From the NCBI GenBank assembly GCA_022478985.1, contig JAKSZP010009240.1, positions 1-64,000 of the forward strand: 64,000 nt of DNA. Reading direction: 5' to 3'. Source of the DNA: Massospora cicadina. Taxonomy: Eukaryota > Entomophthoromycota > Entomophthoromycetes > Entomophthorales > Entomophthoraceae. Both the position numbers and the translations under genes were made by a program. The notes beneath the pieces were generated by a model. The model saw nothing but the letters and a program-made list of their open reading frames with translations. It made no database searches and was not told where the DNA came from. Shown piece after piece: positions 33,171-46,733 of this stretch (position 1 is its first letter; every line of letters starts with the position of its first letter).

Positions 33171-34310
33171 TATAAAAAATCAAGGACCAACATAATTATG
33201 GACATTTGAGGATGACGAGTTAAGCAGAGAGAATCGCCAATGATAGTGCTGATTAATGATAATCAGGGAGAATCGCCAGTGAGTGCTGACAATGCCAGCA
33301 ATATATGCCAGTGATACAGACAGCCAAGAAATGTCTATATTTAGTGTGATATCCCTCCTAATAAAAGACCTTATCTTTTGTTTGCCTACCTTTATTAAGT
33401 TTTCAGTGGATAGTGGTTTGCTTAGCTGATAGAGGTGGGACTGAAGATCCCCAGAGGTTAGGTGCCGGGATAATACACCTGGAGTGGTTGGTGCAACCAA
33501 TCACAACCTTTACCTAGGTGGAAACCCCATGGGAACTTGGGCAACTAGCAGCAACAATAAAGGACTGGAAGTATTGAAGAGGAACCCTGAGGGAGTCAAT
33601 AGCGGCCGCTGAACCACAATCATTGGACATATCCCAGAAGAGGACCTCTGAGCCATAACAAGTGGTCAAGCCTCAGAAGGAGAAGTTGTTGGTCTGCTGG
33701 GTTGGTGATTGCCCTGAAGATTTATAGTGAAAGGTCTCCAATGAAGGTAAAATAGTAAGGGACAGCAGTCTTCATACTCTTTGGCCTGGCACACTGATAG
33801 AACACCTATTATTGAGAATAAAAAATTCTCAACATATGCCAACGCATTCAAAACGTCATTATCTAGCCCCACAATCCACAAACATTTTAGCATCTTAAAA
33901 GTATTTCTATGTTACCTAGGTTATAAATATAAGCTAAGAGTCAGCTTACCAACACATTGAGGCTCTGATCACTGTGAAAGTCCTTGACAAGTCAAACATT
34001 ATACTTTTATATCTTTAATCCTATCTGATGACTCCTTGACTCTCATTTTGTCATCTCTAACGCGTGGCCTTAGGTTAGCGCCAGATGGAGATTCCCCGAC
34101 CCCCTATCCCATATGACTGGCCTCTTAGGCTTGTTACCAAGGTGCTATATTAGGAATTTTTATCTCTTGGGCTTATTTGGCACCCAAAAATAAAACACGT
34201 GGTTGACTACCCTCTTGGGTGAAGCCTACTAGTACTTAAAAAGGAATAACACTAGCAATCTAAATCTGCTAAAAATTGACATTCACAAAGTATATTCTTG
34301 TTTGTTTATA
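33171..34310. other. No gene supported
   Basis: Contains two close copies of AGAGAATCGCCA/GGAGAATCGCCAGTGA (33228-33286) and a GC-richer patch at 33480-33740. A 106-codon minus-strand frame (33180-33500) covers the small repeat and has no recognised domain. Confidence 0.45.
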
Positions 34311-34610
34311 AAGCCAGGGGAGAGGGTGATCAAGGACTCTATTTTTTTGTTCATAAACCACTTACCAAGTTTATTCCAAGAAGGCGAGAGAGCCAACAAG
34401 AAGATAGTATAATTGGGTAAACAACAACTACATCCAGCAACAATATACATTGGGAGCAAGAGAAGAGTCGCTCACCAAGGATTGAGTTACACCCTCTATT
34501 GCAACAGAGAACACTTTTGGTGCCTAATTCATGTACTCCAAAAACCTTTAAGTAGCAAATTTGACACCCCAGTTAATCAAAAAGGCCAAGGCATTGATTC
34601 TGGCGCTCAT
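34311..34610 (+). repeat. Element E 5' LTR (part recognised)
   Basis: Matches 41909-42200 in order: GGGGAGAGGGTGATCA, CCAAGAAGGCGAGAGAGCC, CAACAACTACA, TTGCAACAGAGAACACTTTT and ATGTACTCCAAAAACC have counterparts at the same spacing. Only the better half of the LTR may be recognisable. Confidence 0.55.
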
Positions 34611-35860
34611 TACATGGGTGACACCATCAGATTAAATGAGCCAAGAGCGTGTATTGTCTCAATAAAATGAGTGGCATTGAAGTTATGGAGGTTTACCACG
34701 GTGAGTTTTTTATCCAAATTCATGGAGAGGGAGGATACCATTAAGAAAAGACCAGAACACTAGAGTTGGAGGTAGAAACTTTAAGAATACAACTTGAGCG
34801 ATTCAAGAAAACCGCTATAAGACCACACATTGCCGCTAAACCATTGTGGGTGGAAATTCCACTTTGAGGAAAATTGAGTTCACCTTGAAGGATTTTTGAA
34901 GACTAATTACTACATCTTGAAAATGAAAAAACATGAACATCTGCTCTTTAATATAGAGAGAACGTATAGATCAGCATGACACATTTGTACACTTTTGACA
35001 GAATTAGGAGGAAATGTAATTTTGATATAAGGGCGACCACAACCATAAAAACCATCTATAAAAGCTAATTATCTAGAGACTCCAGCATTAGCAACTCACT
35101 AGAATTCATTAACAACGTGCATCTTGCAAAGTAAATCATTTGAGGAAGACCTAAATTTAATTCATCTATCCAAAAATATGTTTACTCCTGGTGAATGAAC
35201 CATTTTGGGTTTCCTACAGATGTACAAAAATAACATGGATGGCGCAATTGATCGCCAGAAAGTTCATCATGTGTAAGAATGCATTAATAGTATTAATCAA
35301 GAGATTTTCATTGCAATCCTACATCCAGTACTAACCTTGAATGAGATCAAAAATATCTTTTGCAGGAATTTTGAAGTGATCAGCTTCCAGAATATGAAGA
35401 AGGATTCTTTGTTGATAAAGATGGAAAGAACAAATCAGTCACCAATTAAACCAATTGATATTATCTCAAAGCACAGCAATTGTGGACAACTTATGCAGTG
35501 GACTTTCTACTGCAAATAAGGTGCTACTGAGTTTTTTATAAATGCATCCCGTTTGAAGATGAATATGACCCTAGCCATCATAAGCATAACGTCACCAGAG
35601 CCATTAAAGAAGCATTACTTGATGTACAAGGGTTGTACAAAGCTAAATTTAAGCTACTGGACAACCAATTTGGAAAATAATCAAATCTTTCTACGCCACT
35701 CAGGTTAAGAGTGAGAAGATTGGATATAAGAATTCAAAGCTTGTAGAACATCAACCTTAGTAGGGATCTACATGCAACAAGTGTCACAACCAGGACACTT
35801 TTGGATGTACTATCCAATTTTTACCAAAAAATTATATATATTCTAAGAAAGGTTTTATCG
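34611..35860 (+). pseudogene. Element E gag relic
   Basis: Broken frames, including 35337-35519. Near 35770-35815 the sequence reads CNKCHNQDTFGCTI, which resembles a CCHC nucleic-acid-binding knuckle with the His lost. Its position just before the protease fits the gag C-terminus. No intact capsid region was recognised. Confidence 0.5.
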
Positions 35861-36600
35861 ATACCATGAATTGGGTGGATCTCCATATAGAAGAAGAAGA
35901 CTATTACGAAAACTTTGATGTATTTAGAGCAGGTCAACGCGTGCTAGTAGAACATAGTGCTGTGGCTGTACCTGATCATCTATGGGTATGTGAAATTGAT
36001 GTAAATAGATTAAATGACAGTTGCTGGTGTAGGACAATTAATCCACAAAAATACTAACATTTTTGAAGAGGGAGAACAGCTTGTGTTCAATACATGAATA
36101 AATATTGAGCTGGTACTGAAGATACCAACAACTTAGATACTTTAAATATAGAATATTTAAAAAGTTTGAGGAGCCGCCGCTGATTTTTTGGTAACTAAAA
36201 CCCATTTTGGAAGAGTATAAAAATAGTTTATTATTTATAAAGTCTGCGTCTTAACCGTCCTTGACACAGGAGCTCCTGTCAATATATTGTCCTTCAAGGT
36301 GATAAATACTGAAGTTAATGCTGGACATTGACTATAACATCAAGTACAGAACAGCTGGACCTGACATAAAGCCCTCCTTGGGAGCTTACTTTGCATTGCC
36401 ACTGCCTTTTTTCAATTGGTTTTGATGGCTCTTGCAATGGTTCTGGACAACAACCACTATGACTTCCAAATTGTTATTTAATTTGTAATTAAGTTTGTTC
36501 AAAGATCATTTTACTACCAAAAATTGAGTACTAGTTATCAATTGTTACTGGTTTTTAAAGATAAATATGCTAAGCCTTGCAAGAGAGAACATTTTTAGTA
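35861..36600 (+). pseudogene. Element E protease
   Basis: At 36243-36290 the plus strand encodes VCVLTVLDTGAPVNIL, a retropepsin active site with an intact D-T-G triplet in a hydrophobic strand. The flanks contain stops and shifts. The 63-codon frame at 35866-36057 just upstream is probably part of the gag-protease linker. Confidence 0.62.
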
Positions 36601-36899
36601 GAAATGGTAAATCAATCTATCCTTTCATTACAATCTTAAGGAAAAGATTGTTGAAAAATTACCAGCCATGGTCAGCGCTGAAGAAGAACTATCAAATTAG
36701 CTAAGCGAGACCATGGAATCTATATTGATAAACAACAGAAGATAATTTTTTCCGTCTATTTAAAGTTACTACAAACAATACTTGAGATATAAAGACGTGA
36801 TAGAATCAGAGAGCAAGGTCTGAGAGATTTAACTGGGTTCTTTGATTTAAATTTAATTATAGTTGACTGTTATATTAAGGAATATTACCTTTCAGTCTA

Positions 36900-38400
36900 T
36901 CCAAATAAGGTAAAACAAGTCATCTCCCAAGCAAGGCTATCAAGTTGTGATGCAATTAAGTCTTTACACCAGTTATATATCTTCATGACTAGGACTTGGC
37001 AAAGCAATGGATAAGGAGCATAACAAATTAAACAAGCTTCTAGATGAGTTTAAGAGCATTTTCATCTCCAGACCATATGCCTATGTGCTTTGCAAAGGAA
37101 AGGTTCACATAATGAATACCAGCTCTTATTTTTCATTCAATTCTAAAACGTAATACTGATTAAAAGCTAAAGATGAATCCATTAAAAAATGAATTAACTC
37201 ACCAAAGAGTGTCTTATCAATCCATAAAAGAGCCCATGAGCTTTGCCAAAATTTTTAATATGAAAGAACGATGGGACACACTATTTGTATATGGATTTTC
37301 GCTGATAAAACAAAGTCACAATTTAGGACTCATAACTGTTCCTAGAATTTATGATGCCCTAAAGAAACTATAGAAATAAAAAAATTTTCTTATATGGACA
37401 TGGCCAATGACTACTGGATAATGGAACTGCCACTCAAAGACCAAAAGAAGTGCTCCTTTAACAGCATTTAGTGTTTGTATAAATCAATGAGAATGCTTTA
37501 GGGGCTCTGCAGCGCCCCTGAAAAGTTTAAAGAGCACAGGTCTAAATCTTTGTGGATTTAAAGTTATCTAGCGTTAATTTAACCAGAAGATACCAAGTAT
37601 TCTGTTGCTATTCCAGACCATATACAGTGCTTGTGAGTAGTGATTACCTGACTCTACAAATCCAACCTAAAGCTAGAGCAACAAGTGTATCTTTCTTGAA
37701 GAAGGAGTTAGATCTTATGGGACATGAGATCAGCCCAGGGAAATAAGCCACAGGAAAGAAATATCCGCTCAATAGTGGCTATTGACCAACCATGAAGTAT
37801 CCATGATATCCAAGTCTTTTTCAGAATGGTGGAAACTATCAGCAGTAATTCCACATATTTTGGACTTGGACGCACCATTAATGTACCAGTAACAAAGAAG
37901 CCAAGATTGAATGGGGTCTTGAATAAGATCAGGCTTTAAAGACTGAAAGTCAGATTGTAGAAACTCCTTTTTAACCTACTAAGTCTTTAACAAGGCATTT
38001 GCTATATAAATTCCAGTGATATTGGTATAGGAGCTATACTTGCCCATTTGTATTAAGAAGGAATAGAACATCCCATAAAGTAATATTCAAGGTCTTTTTG
38101 AAAGTAGAGAAGAAATACACAGTGACTAAAAGAGAGTGCCTGGCAGTTATCAAAGTATCAATGCACTCATGGCCCTACTTGTATAAAGTGAAATAGAGGT
38201 GGTGACAGATTATACATCACTATTCTGGCTACACACTATGAAGATTTCTGATGGATGAATTGGAATATTGGAAGTCTAACTTCAAGAAAATATGATTTTT
38301 TGATCATCTATATGGCAGGAAACAAACATATTAACGCTGACAGATTGTCTTTATTACATGCTTTCTACTTTAATCACATGAAAGCAATTGACTGTATCAA
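36900..38400 (+). pseudogene. Element E reverse transcriptase and RNase H
   Basis: Near 37024-37100 KLLDEFKSIF matches the RT N-terminal start. At 37640-37740 LTLQIQPKARATSVSFLKKE then LDLMGHEISPG is the end of the palm/thumb (gypsy K-C-x-F-x-x-x-x-x-x-x-L-G-H-x-I-S). RNase H follows at 38115-38230 with YTVTKRECLAVIKVSMHSWP, holding the catalytic Glu, and VTDYTSLFWL-like sequence in a shifted frame. At 38310-38370 AGNKHINADRLSLLH matches the A-D-x-L-S-R end. Central RT motifs including Y-x-D-D were not found intact. Confidence 0.65.
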
Positions 38401-38579
38401 CTAACTGAGCCACTATAAGATTAATGAAAGGTTGAGACTAATGAAGCAAGACCGTCTTGAGAAGATGCTCCAATGATATTCAGCAAATTGCTGAGAACCT
38501 TTAGGAGAAAATGAAAGAGAAGCGGTACCCCTACATCTGGCCCAGCAATCAAATGGATCTTATAATGGAAGCCCACAAG

Positions 38580-40560
38580 CATGTTGAGCATATACGTTTT
38601 CAAGACATTGGCCTACCTCAAAGGCTGGTTTTATTGGGAGTCAATGTCAGACAAAGAAACCCAAGCGTTTAACTATATATACTCTGTGCAAGTTTCAGAC
38701 CCCTTAATAAGCTTCTTAAGTATCATCCACTTCCATCAAAAGCCCCTTTTTATAAGTATCTACTGGCGTGATAGGTCCACTTCCTATCGTCTCAAATGGA
38801 TCCAAGTTCGTTATTATAGTAATTGAGCATTTTTCCAAATAATTTGAAGCACCAGAAGCTAAGAGTTACACTTCAGGATTGATCTCCTTATTCTTAAAGT
38901 CAGGCTACAACCAGACATGGATGCTTCATTTTTTCTATTAAATAGTGGTGTCAAAATCTGAGGATTGCTCGCTTGGAAATTGGTATCCTACACGTCTATT
39001 TGGCCCAAAGTTCTGATAATTGATCCTCAATAGTGCCTACAAGATTTGAACCATCTATTAACTCACTAGGCTTATTAAATTCGCCTTGACTCTTCTGGCC
39101 AATTCTGGGAGTAATTTTTCCTTTGTAATCGGGAACTTCATCCAAGGCAGGATTAAATACAAACTGGGGATTCAGTCCTACCAGTTTGTTGACACTTCTC
39201 CAAAGTTGGGATTTAGGATAAAAACTAGGAAAAGGACAAAATATATAAGACTTTTATTGCAAGCTATTTATTAGATAATGGTCATTAGGCCAGGCGCCAG
39301 TATTTATACCTCTAGGGCATCTCCTGGCCACATCCAGCACAAAATTTCAACAGCTATTTTGCCACTCAGTTTGGCCTAAAACTGAAATCTTTTCTTAGGT
39401 TCATTGGTGGCAAAATACTCCCAAAATTGGGAGGATTTTGAGTACAAAAATTGTGATAAAAGCATGCAAAGTTGTCCTAAGATCTTCAGGATTTCAGTTT
39501 CATCATACTGCTGACAAGACACACCTTCTGTGAAATTTTGGCCTCAATTGAAGAAAATGAAGCACCCTCAATTGGGACATCGGCAGGCCTCTTCCTTGGT
39601 AGCCTTAAGTAACCCCCTTCAGGCAGTCCACATAAGTGCTATCGTGCTGATTACGCATATCAACATACAAATTTCACCCTCAGGTGGAAAATTGATAACG
39701 TTGTTCATTCATTTAATTGTCCATGGGACTTTTAAATGTAACTTCAGTTCATCCCCAAATCACTTCATATATGATTAAATGGTTTGTGTTTTGATAATTG
39801 GGACCAATTGCCTAGATTTGATGCATTGGAATCAGCCATAATATGTGAGTATATTTGGGCCAAGCGCCTGATAAATTACTCAATCAAATTGTCATTGAGA
39901 TAATTGGCCTAAGTTGTATAATTGCAATAGGCATTAGTTCAAGCATTGAAAGGATAATTGGCCTGATCTGATGGTTGTCAAAGGTTTATTTTTGAGTCAA
40001 CCACCAGAATCTGACAAGTGGCAAGAACTTTATCTTAGATCTGATATGAAAACTCCTAGATAAGGTAGGATTGAAAATACAATTTACTTAACCCCTAAAC
40101 ACCTTCATCCAATGGAAATGTTGAACGTATTAACAGAGCCTTAACAGTAATACTAATTAATAGGATTAATTACAAATTAAAATGGGATCAACTATTATCA
40201 TCTGTATTACTAGCTTATCAACTTAGCCTCCACCAGGTTAATAAACATGCCCCATTTAAGGCCTTATATGGAAGAGAAGCAGCCTTAACCACTTTTCTTA
40301 CTTTAGTTATCACTGCATAACGCAAGAACCTACCCCCAGAAACTACCAACAAGAGATGATCAATGAGTTGATTAAATTAGCTAAAACAGCAAAGGATATT
40401 GAGTTGACCACTACTAAGAGCCAAGGAGAGTATCAGAGATTAATTAGACTACCAGAACTTACCATAAGAAGCAAGGTTTATTCTACCATTTATGAGGAAG
40501 CCAACTTTAGAAATTACAAGTCATCTGAACTGGCCCTGCAGATATCATGGACAAGAGAGA
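38580..40560 (+). pseudogene. Element E integrase, split
   Basis: The core start is recognisable only in fragments around 38720-38920. The core end at 40085-40300 is good: HPSSNGNVERINRAL-like sequence (seen as SNGNVERINRALTVILINRI), holding the catalytic Glu, then WDQLLSSVLLAYQ and HAPFKALYGREAAL. The C-terminal region reaches about 40560. About 1 kb of unrelated sequence separates the two core halves. Confidence 0.66.
38947..39980. mobile_element. Candidate solo LTR or other insertion in element E integrase
   Basis: Integrase motifs stop at about 38940 and resume at about 39990. The stretch between has no integrase sense and contains no pol domain. GGTGTCAAA at its left edge (38946) and GGTTGTCAAA at its right edge (39973) could be a decayed target duplication plus LTR ends. 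The boundaries and class are uncertain. Confidence 0.35.
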
Positions 40561-40830
40561 AGCTGTGTATTCCATCAGAGATCATGATAAAAATTAAGTT
40601 TTTATAAATTACACGCTCTGCGCTTTAGATCCTCATCATCCTGTCTTTTAAGATAAAGTGTTGTTATAAGACCAAAATTGTTTTAAAAGTAATCTTTTAA
40701 ACTTAGTAATAAACCTTTTCAGTGAGTAACACCAACTAAATTTTACTATTCAAGGCACATATTGAAGAAAAGATAATTTTATAGACTGTGATGAAAAATA
40801 AATTTAAAATTTAAAATCCAAATTTTATTC

Positions 40831-41100
40831 AAGGTGGGACAACCTGTGGTAATACCGCACTGATTAAGGGGATTCAAATTGATGGGAAATGAGGATAAAA
40901 CCTAGAAAAAATCCATGTGTGGCATATGATAGGCCAGGAACTCCAGGCTGCCTTGCTATTTGCTATCTCAGGTTGGGAAATTGTTGCATGAAGCCAACAC
41001 AGTCATTATCATCCCCTACCAAAGTTCATCTACTGGGATCAAACTTGGGAGGCAGTGATTATTGAGTTTCATACCCTACCACCTGGGTACCCTCCCCTTG
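40831..41100 (-). mobile_element. SINE-like repeat, copy 2 (long body)
   Basis: Second copy of the unit at 9828-10098 in the same orientation, sharing GATAGGCCAGGAACTCCA, CTGCCTTGCTATTTGCTATC and AAAGTTCATCTACTGGGATC. It lies inside element E between integrase and the 3' LTR, so it inserted after E. Its tail (complement of 40831-40862) resembles the tails of the short SINEs. Confidence 0.6.
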
Positions 41101-41908
41101 TGTTGGCAAAATTGGTTTTTATTTTAATCAGAATAATGTCAACTAAAAATTTAAAAAATCAGTACATAAAATAAATTTTTACCTTACAGTCCCAAAAATG
41201 ATGAACTTTAAGACTTTTTATCCCTTTTGGGGTGCAAAATAATTTGGTAACACCTTAGAACAGAGGAGTTCTGGTTGATGCCACAGAAGATGTTAGAATT
41301 ACCAATATCCCATATAATAGTAGTTTCCCTGGCTGAATTGTCAAATTAAATATTACCAAAACAGGCAAACAATAAATTTTTTATATTGTTTAAGACCTTA
41401 ATCTAGACGCTTTGTAATGGCTCCACCTGAACTCCAACCCATGAGATCCAAAAAAAGAAAGTATGACAATTACTGAAAGCAAGGTTATCACCATGACCAA
41501 GAAGCTTGCATTACACAAGGAGAATCCCAAACTTCTGGTCATATGATGTTAACCATGAGATGGAGTCACATATTATGAAGCTTATATAATTGGATGCTGC
41601 AACTAGTGAGGAGATTTAAAAGCACCTGATTAGAAGATTCTGATGGATATACAATATTACTATTAGCAAATATTTACTTTAAATTCAATATAGAAATTTT
41701 ACATAAGAATAAAACTTCTTTTATTTTTATATAAAAGTATTAATCCACAAATTTTCAAGTTTGCCCTTTGTTTTAGTAAATTTTTGTTCAATTAAATATA
41801 TCTCCAGTAACTAGACTGGGATCAGAATTAATTAGAAGATACTGTAGTCACTATGGGATCTTATAAAAATGAAATTTACAAAAAAGATACCTTGGTTGAC
41901 AGTAATGT
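41101..41908. other. Element E 3' non-coding region
   Basis: AT-rich DNA before the recognised part of the 3' LTR. It may include the undetected left part of that LTR. No coding motif was seen. Confidence 0.35.
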
Positions 41909-42200
41909 CAAGGGGTAGGTTGGTCACAGATTTGTTGTGACTTTTTCAGAAGGCCAACCTATCAAGTGTATGCCAAGAAGTCAAGAGAGTGTCCAAAAAG
42001 ACATCGCCAATGGGGTGAACAACTACAACCAACTTCAACTGCTATATTGGGTTGCAAGAGATAAGTCACTTACTAAGAAATGTATTATACTCTTTTTTAC
42101 AACAGAACCACTTTTAGTGTCCAATATGTGTACTCCACAACCCCTAATCAGAAATTTTCTACCCCATTTAAGCAAGAAAAGGCTGAGGCGTTGACAGTAA
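41909..42200 (+). repeat. Element E 3' LTR (part recognised)
   Basis: Partner of 34311-34610. It also overlaps an 85-codon plus frame (41937-42194) that is open by chance in the LTR. Confidence 0.55.
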
Positions 42201-42406
42201 GTCAAATTTAGCTCACTGAATATAGATAATAAGGATTTCTATGTTTTATGGGTGTTACCATATATATAACCAAAGCTATATATAAATTTTATATGCTAAT
42301 TTAACCCTGAGTTAAAGATAACTAAGATTAATTGCTTCCATTTATACTGAAGTATGAACCCTACTCACATATATGAAATTTATAAATTAAAATTAAAAAG
42401 TAATCA

Positions 42407-42533
42407 AGCCAGGTTGACCTTAGGACAAATATACCACACCAAGATTTTTTATAGCCAGTATAGATTTTAAACATGTGTTGAACAAAACCTGCAGTAGACT
42501 GGAAGCAGAAATTACCCTGCCAGGCTACCACCC
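42407..42533 (-). mobile_element. Short tRNA-related SINE, minus copy
   Basis: The reverse complement starts GGTAGCCTGGCAGGGTAA, has ACTGGCTAT and ends in CTTGGTGTGGTATATTTGTC then CTAAGGTCAACC. It matches the copy at 53642-53760 in order and spacing, about 120 bp long. The A-box region (TAGCCTGGCAGG) is conserved; the B box is decayed. Confidence 0.65.
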
Positions 42534-45500
42534 TTATAAAGTAAAACTAAGATATTTTAAAAAAATTTCTTGCTACCTCAAGATAACATCAGAACTACAT
42601 GATTTTTATATTAAGTTACATATCTGAGTACTTTCTATAATGATGTCATTCATATGGGTATATTTTCAAACCTATAAAATTGTCCTACAAAGGCTTTAAC
42701 AAAATGAACTATAAAATCATTTTGAGGGTTAATTAGGTAAGTAATGCTTACAGCTTCCTTACTACAGAAATTATCTTATATAAAAATCTTTGGTGGGTAA
42801 ATAACATAAATAATTAAATAGCTTGATAATGCATCCTAAGAGGCTAAGTATAATTCTTACTACAAGAATGCTAACCAGTAAGTCCAAAAATGAGAGTTTA
42901 TAGTGGTTTACAACGCTTCTAAGATATAAAACTGTCATTTATACTGTAAATATGTTAGATTTGGTTAGTAGGTTAAACTAAAATTATTAAGAGTTAACAA
43001 AAATTTACAATAGATAATTTATTTTTAATATGGAGATAGCTTAGTACCATTAAGAACATACCAAGACCTTTATTTTATATGATAGTATCATGAACTCTAT
43101 TATATTATTGCTAGTTTTTGTTCTAATTTACTAAAATAATTCATTGCTTAATTATTGTATTACATTATGCATATTGATGACTTTATATATGCTTTTATGT
43201 ACTATAATAAATCCTTTAATTAGTATTTTTCTTTTTCTTAACAAAGAGGGGAATATTTAATCTAAATCCAATGATTTTTGTACAACTGACCAGAATATTT
43301 ATCAAACTTAGACCAAAAGGCTACCTTATTTGTTATATATGTAAAAATTACTATTGCTCTTTTTTTAAATTTTGAATGAGAAGCTTTTGAGCACTCTTTG
43401 TATGTCACAGTACCTTTTAACCATGTAAAATTCTGAAGGATATAATTGCTTATAATAACAAATTTAATCACATGATAGTTTCTGTTTAAAAAATCCTTTA
43501 TATGTAAGGGACCATACTACATGACATATAATTTTCTGGCCATACTTTTATGCCCATAAAATTAGAATTAATCTTAAGTGCTTAAAACTATGATTGTTGC
43601 ACTCAATTTCAAGTTATACTAAGAATCATCAGACATGTAGCTGCATGAAACTAAGCAACCAATTTGCCTCTAAAAAAATGGTTATATTAACGATAACAGA
43701 GGGCGCTTAGGCTTCCTATAGACATTGTTTCAGGCAAACCATTTAGTAATTTTGCTTATTACTACAATGATAGTGAAAATATGCTTAGTTGTACCTTAAC
43801 CATGTACTGTAATTGTAGTGCAAAAGGAAGGCATCTTAATCACATTTATAACTCTTTTATAAAATGTTCTATAGAATAATATAATATTTCAGTCTTTAAA
43901 ACCTTATTGTTTATGTAAAATATGAAAATTCTCAAAAGCTATGCCTTAGATGTTTGGCCACCTTACATCCTCAGTTAAAACAGACACGCTGATATGCTAA
44001 ACAATGTTTTAAAATAATACATCCATATAGGTGCTGGCCATTCAACTAACATTAATATCTCTTTGACTCAGATTAGTTATAATAGCACATAGCACTCCTT
44101 AAACTAGCTACGCCTCATCCTTTTCTGATAATAGCAAAAATTTTCTTAATCTAAAGACTAAATATTATTTAATATCATAGTATGTGATAATTTATTTTAA
44201 AAAATCATTTTATCAAAAAGTATAGCTGATATAGATATGCAACCAAGACTATAAAGAGTCTAATATATAAGTTTTAAAAGCTTTATAAGCTTAAAGAATA
44301 CATGCTACACTTCTTATTAGTTATCAATATAGCAACAATTCTAGAACATGACTTAGCAGATTGTACACATTTGTATAATAAAAAGGTTGGTCATGCATTT
44401 TGCAACTAAATTTTTACTAGTTAGAGAAAAAACTAAAGGCATCTAGCTTTATGTAAAATCACACTTCCAGTAGCTCCTTATCTATACCTGGTGTAATATG
44501 ACTTGATTTTGAAAGTAAAAAGTTAATTTTTTAGTTTCTTAAGAAGTAAAAACACTAATGTGTTAGAACTTTAATTGTGACGCTTTATTAAACAGTAAGA
44601 CTATTTTTAGCTTTACTTAATCATTAGTTTTTAATGCTTAACATACAAGTTAATTTGTTATTTATCAACAATACACATATTTTATCTAACTTGAAGTTAA
44701 AGCATTATCATAAAAATACTAGCTGCCATATTTAAAAGTAAATTTGAACCCATAAGCTAATTAGTAAAAAGCCATAAATGAATGATAAAATTTGCACAGA
44801 TATCCAGTGATATTGTGAAAAGGCAACGGAATTGGCATCTACTAGATCTTTAATCTGTATTCAAAAATTTTGGGTCAATACTGTAGATGCTAAATGAGCT
44901 AAAAATTTAGCATAAATAAGAATAAAATCAAACTAATTTATTGCATTAGTAAATTACAACAATGATTATAAGATATATTAAAATATTAGAATGTCACATA
45001 TAATCAAATTAATTACCTACAAATAATATTCAAATTTAATTGAAGTGTACTTTATATTAACATATAAAAGGCATAAGTTTTATCTTTGATAAGTCTTAAA
45101 ATTAGAGTTACTATATTGCTAATTATTAAGCTTAATAAAAGATATAATTAGAAGTCAGCTTACTGATTTCATCTTGCTTAAGATGTGAGTATGTTTTGGA
45201 ATTTGCTGATTTCCTTGAAGGTCAAAACCTTCAAAGGCTACTCAATTATTAGTCAAATGTAGCTCCAGCGGAAATCTCTTAGGGTTTCTTCTTCTTTAAA
45301 GCAATCTCTCAACGGAAATATATCATTGAGGCAATCTCTATTCATGTCAAACAGGCAGAATCTTTTTATAATACAGGAAAACTTTCTAGTAAAAATAACT
45401 AGGCAAAACTGAAGATATCTATATTGATCAAGAGCCATATATATTTATAGGTTTGCATGAGAATTGGGATTACTTAGAATAAACTGTGCAAGAAAGGTGG

Positions 45501-46157
45501 AATTAAGTCATGTATGGAGATCTCCTGATCAGTGCAGCAGAATGCAAAGGCTTTTTAGTGTACTTGTTCTTTTTTGGTCATGGCAGTGGTTTACAATGAC
45601 CTCTGAAAGGCAAGATCTTTGTTGGAGAAATTAGCGCCTTTAACAGGTAGATCAAGGATTCATAAAAGCTTTGAGGTTTTAATCGCTCTCTAAAGAGTTC
45701 ATTATTCTTATCAATTTCAGTATCTTTCAAACCAATGGAAATCCACAGGCCAAGTTACAGATTAGGTTGCAGTCAAATCACATCCATATCAGCGTGATTC
45801 CCATTACTCCCAACAGTATAACTTAATGACCAAGAGGTCTACTCTGTGCATACTAGGAACCAGACAACTGTCACTTAGATCACCATCATCCTCTTAGAGC
45901 AAATTTTTCTCTGATGCCGCCCCATTGTAGCATTAATCTCTTTGGTAAATGTCCATGTCCTTGGCAGATATTTGTTGACAATCTATAACATGTTCATTGT
46001 ACATTGGCCCACAGAAAACAACAAAATCTATTAAAACCTCTCACTTGGAAGCTCAGTTTCAAGGTATCCACAATATAGAGTGACTTGTTCAAACAAAGCA
46101 TATCTCAGACTTGTTATGGTATTATGCTTTCACGCTATTCTCAGATGGCTACTGTAT
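42534..46157. other. AT-rich stretch with no supported gene
   Basis: 42534-45140 is very AT-rich with nothing recognised. 45140-46140 is less AT-rich and contains short frames, including 45253-45438 on the minus strand. The words TTTCAAACCAATGGAAATCC near 45728 could be an integrase core remnant (QTNGNP), but that is too little to call. Confidence 0.4.
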
Positions 46158-46733
46158 TGTAACAGACTGGAAAAACCCCAGCTTTGACCACCTATATTAA
46201 AATTACTTTGGTGCACTAACAAGCAAATAAAACGGCCTAACTGAGTAGGGAGAGGTTTGGGGCACTGACAGCGCCAAACCTTACCTTCTACTCATTGGTT
46301 ACGCACATCCTCTGTGTTGATCTGACCTAATCACATGAAAGCTCCTCAAAACCAAACATTCAAAAAGACCACAGGTATTCAAGGTATGCAAACCCCAAAA
46401 TAAAATTTATTTTATTTTCAGACATATAAAAGGGGCCCATCTACCAGAGCTCATCTGAAGAGCAACTGACAATGCTCCCCAGCAAGGGAATGATAGGGGA
46501 TTATTCTGAAGTGAACTTCAGAATGTGCAGGCACACCTTATAAAAGCCGCCCCTCAGGGGCCTCACCCAAGTTATTGATTAGGCTTGCACAATCCTAATC
46601 TACAACTTGGGTGAGGAACAACCCAGCGCCCAAAATGACCAAGCCAAAAACATTTTTTAGAACTTTTGACTCAAATTTGGAAAAGCCAAATCTGAGTAGG
46701 AATGTAACAATTGGGACAAACTTGATTGTTACA
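46158..46733 (-). repeat. Element G 3' LTR
   Basis: Aligns along its whole length with 48263-48842. It contains a TATA-like TTATAAAAG block and two palindromes, at about 46503-46524 and 46561-46616. Confidence 0.88.
46561..46616. repeat. LTR hairpin, loop orientation 1
   Basis: 23-bp arms (46561-46583 and 46594-46616, two mismatches) enclose the 10-base loop CTTGCACAAT. In the other LTR the same arms enclose the exact reverse complement of this loop. Confidence 0.85.

Larger units (their letters stand above)
34311..42200 (+). mobile_element. Element E: decayed Ty3/gypsy retrotransposon
   Basis: Degenerate direct repeats at about 34311-34610 and 41909-42200 flank plus-strand gypsy domains in the canonical order: gag zinc knuckle, protease, RT, RNase H, integrase. 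A stretch of about 1 kb at 38.95-39.98 kb and a SINE at 40831-41100 lie inside it. Frames are heavily broken, so it is dead. Outer boundaries are approximate because the LTR similarity is patchy. Confidence 0.68.

Noticed and set aside
33602..33610. NotI site GCGGCCGC as a sign of vector sequence
   Set aside because: The surroundings show no vector backbone; an isolated 8-bp site is not evidence of cloning.
45728..45760. Gypsy integrase remnant (QTNGNP)
   Set aside because: Only six residues match and no flanking integrase or LTR was found.
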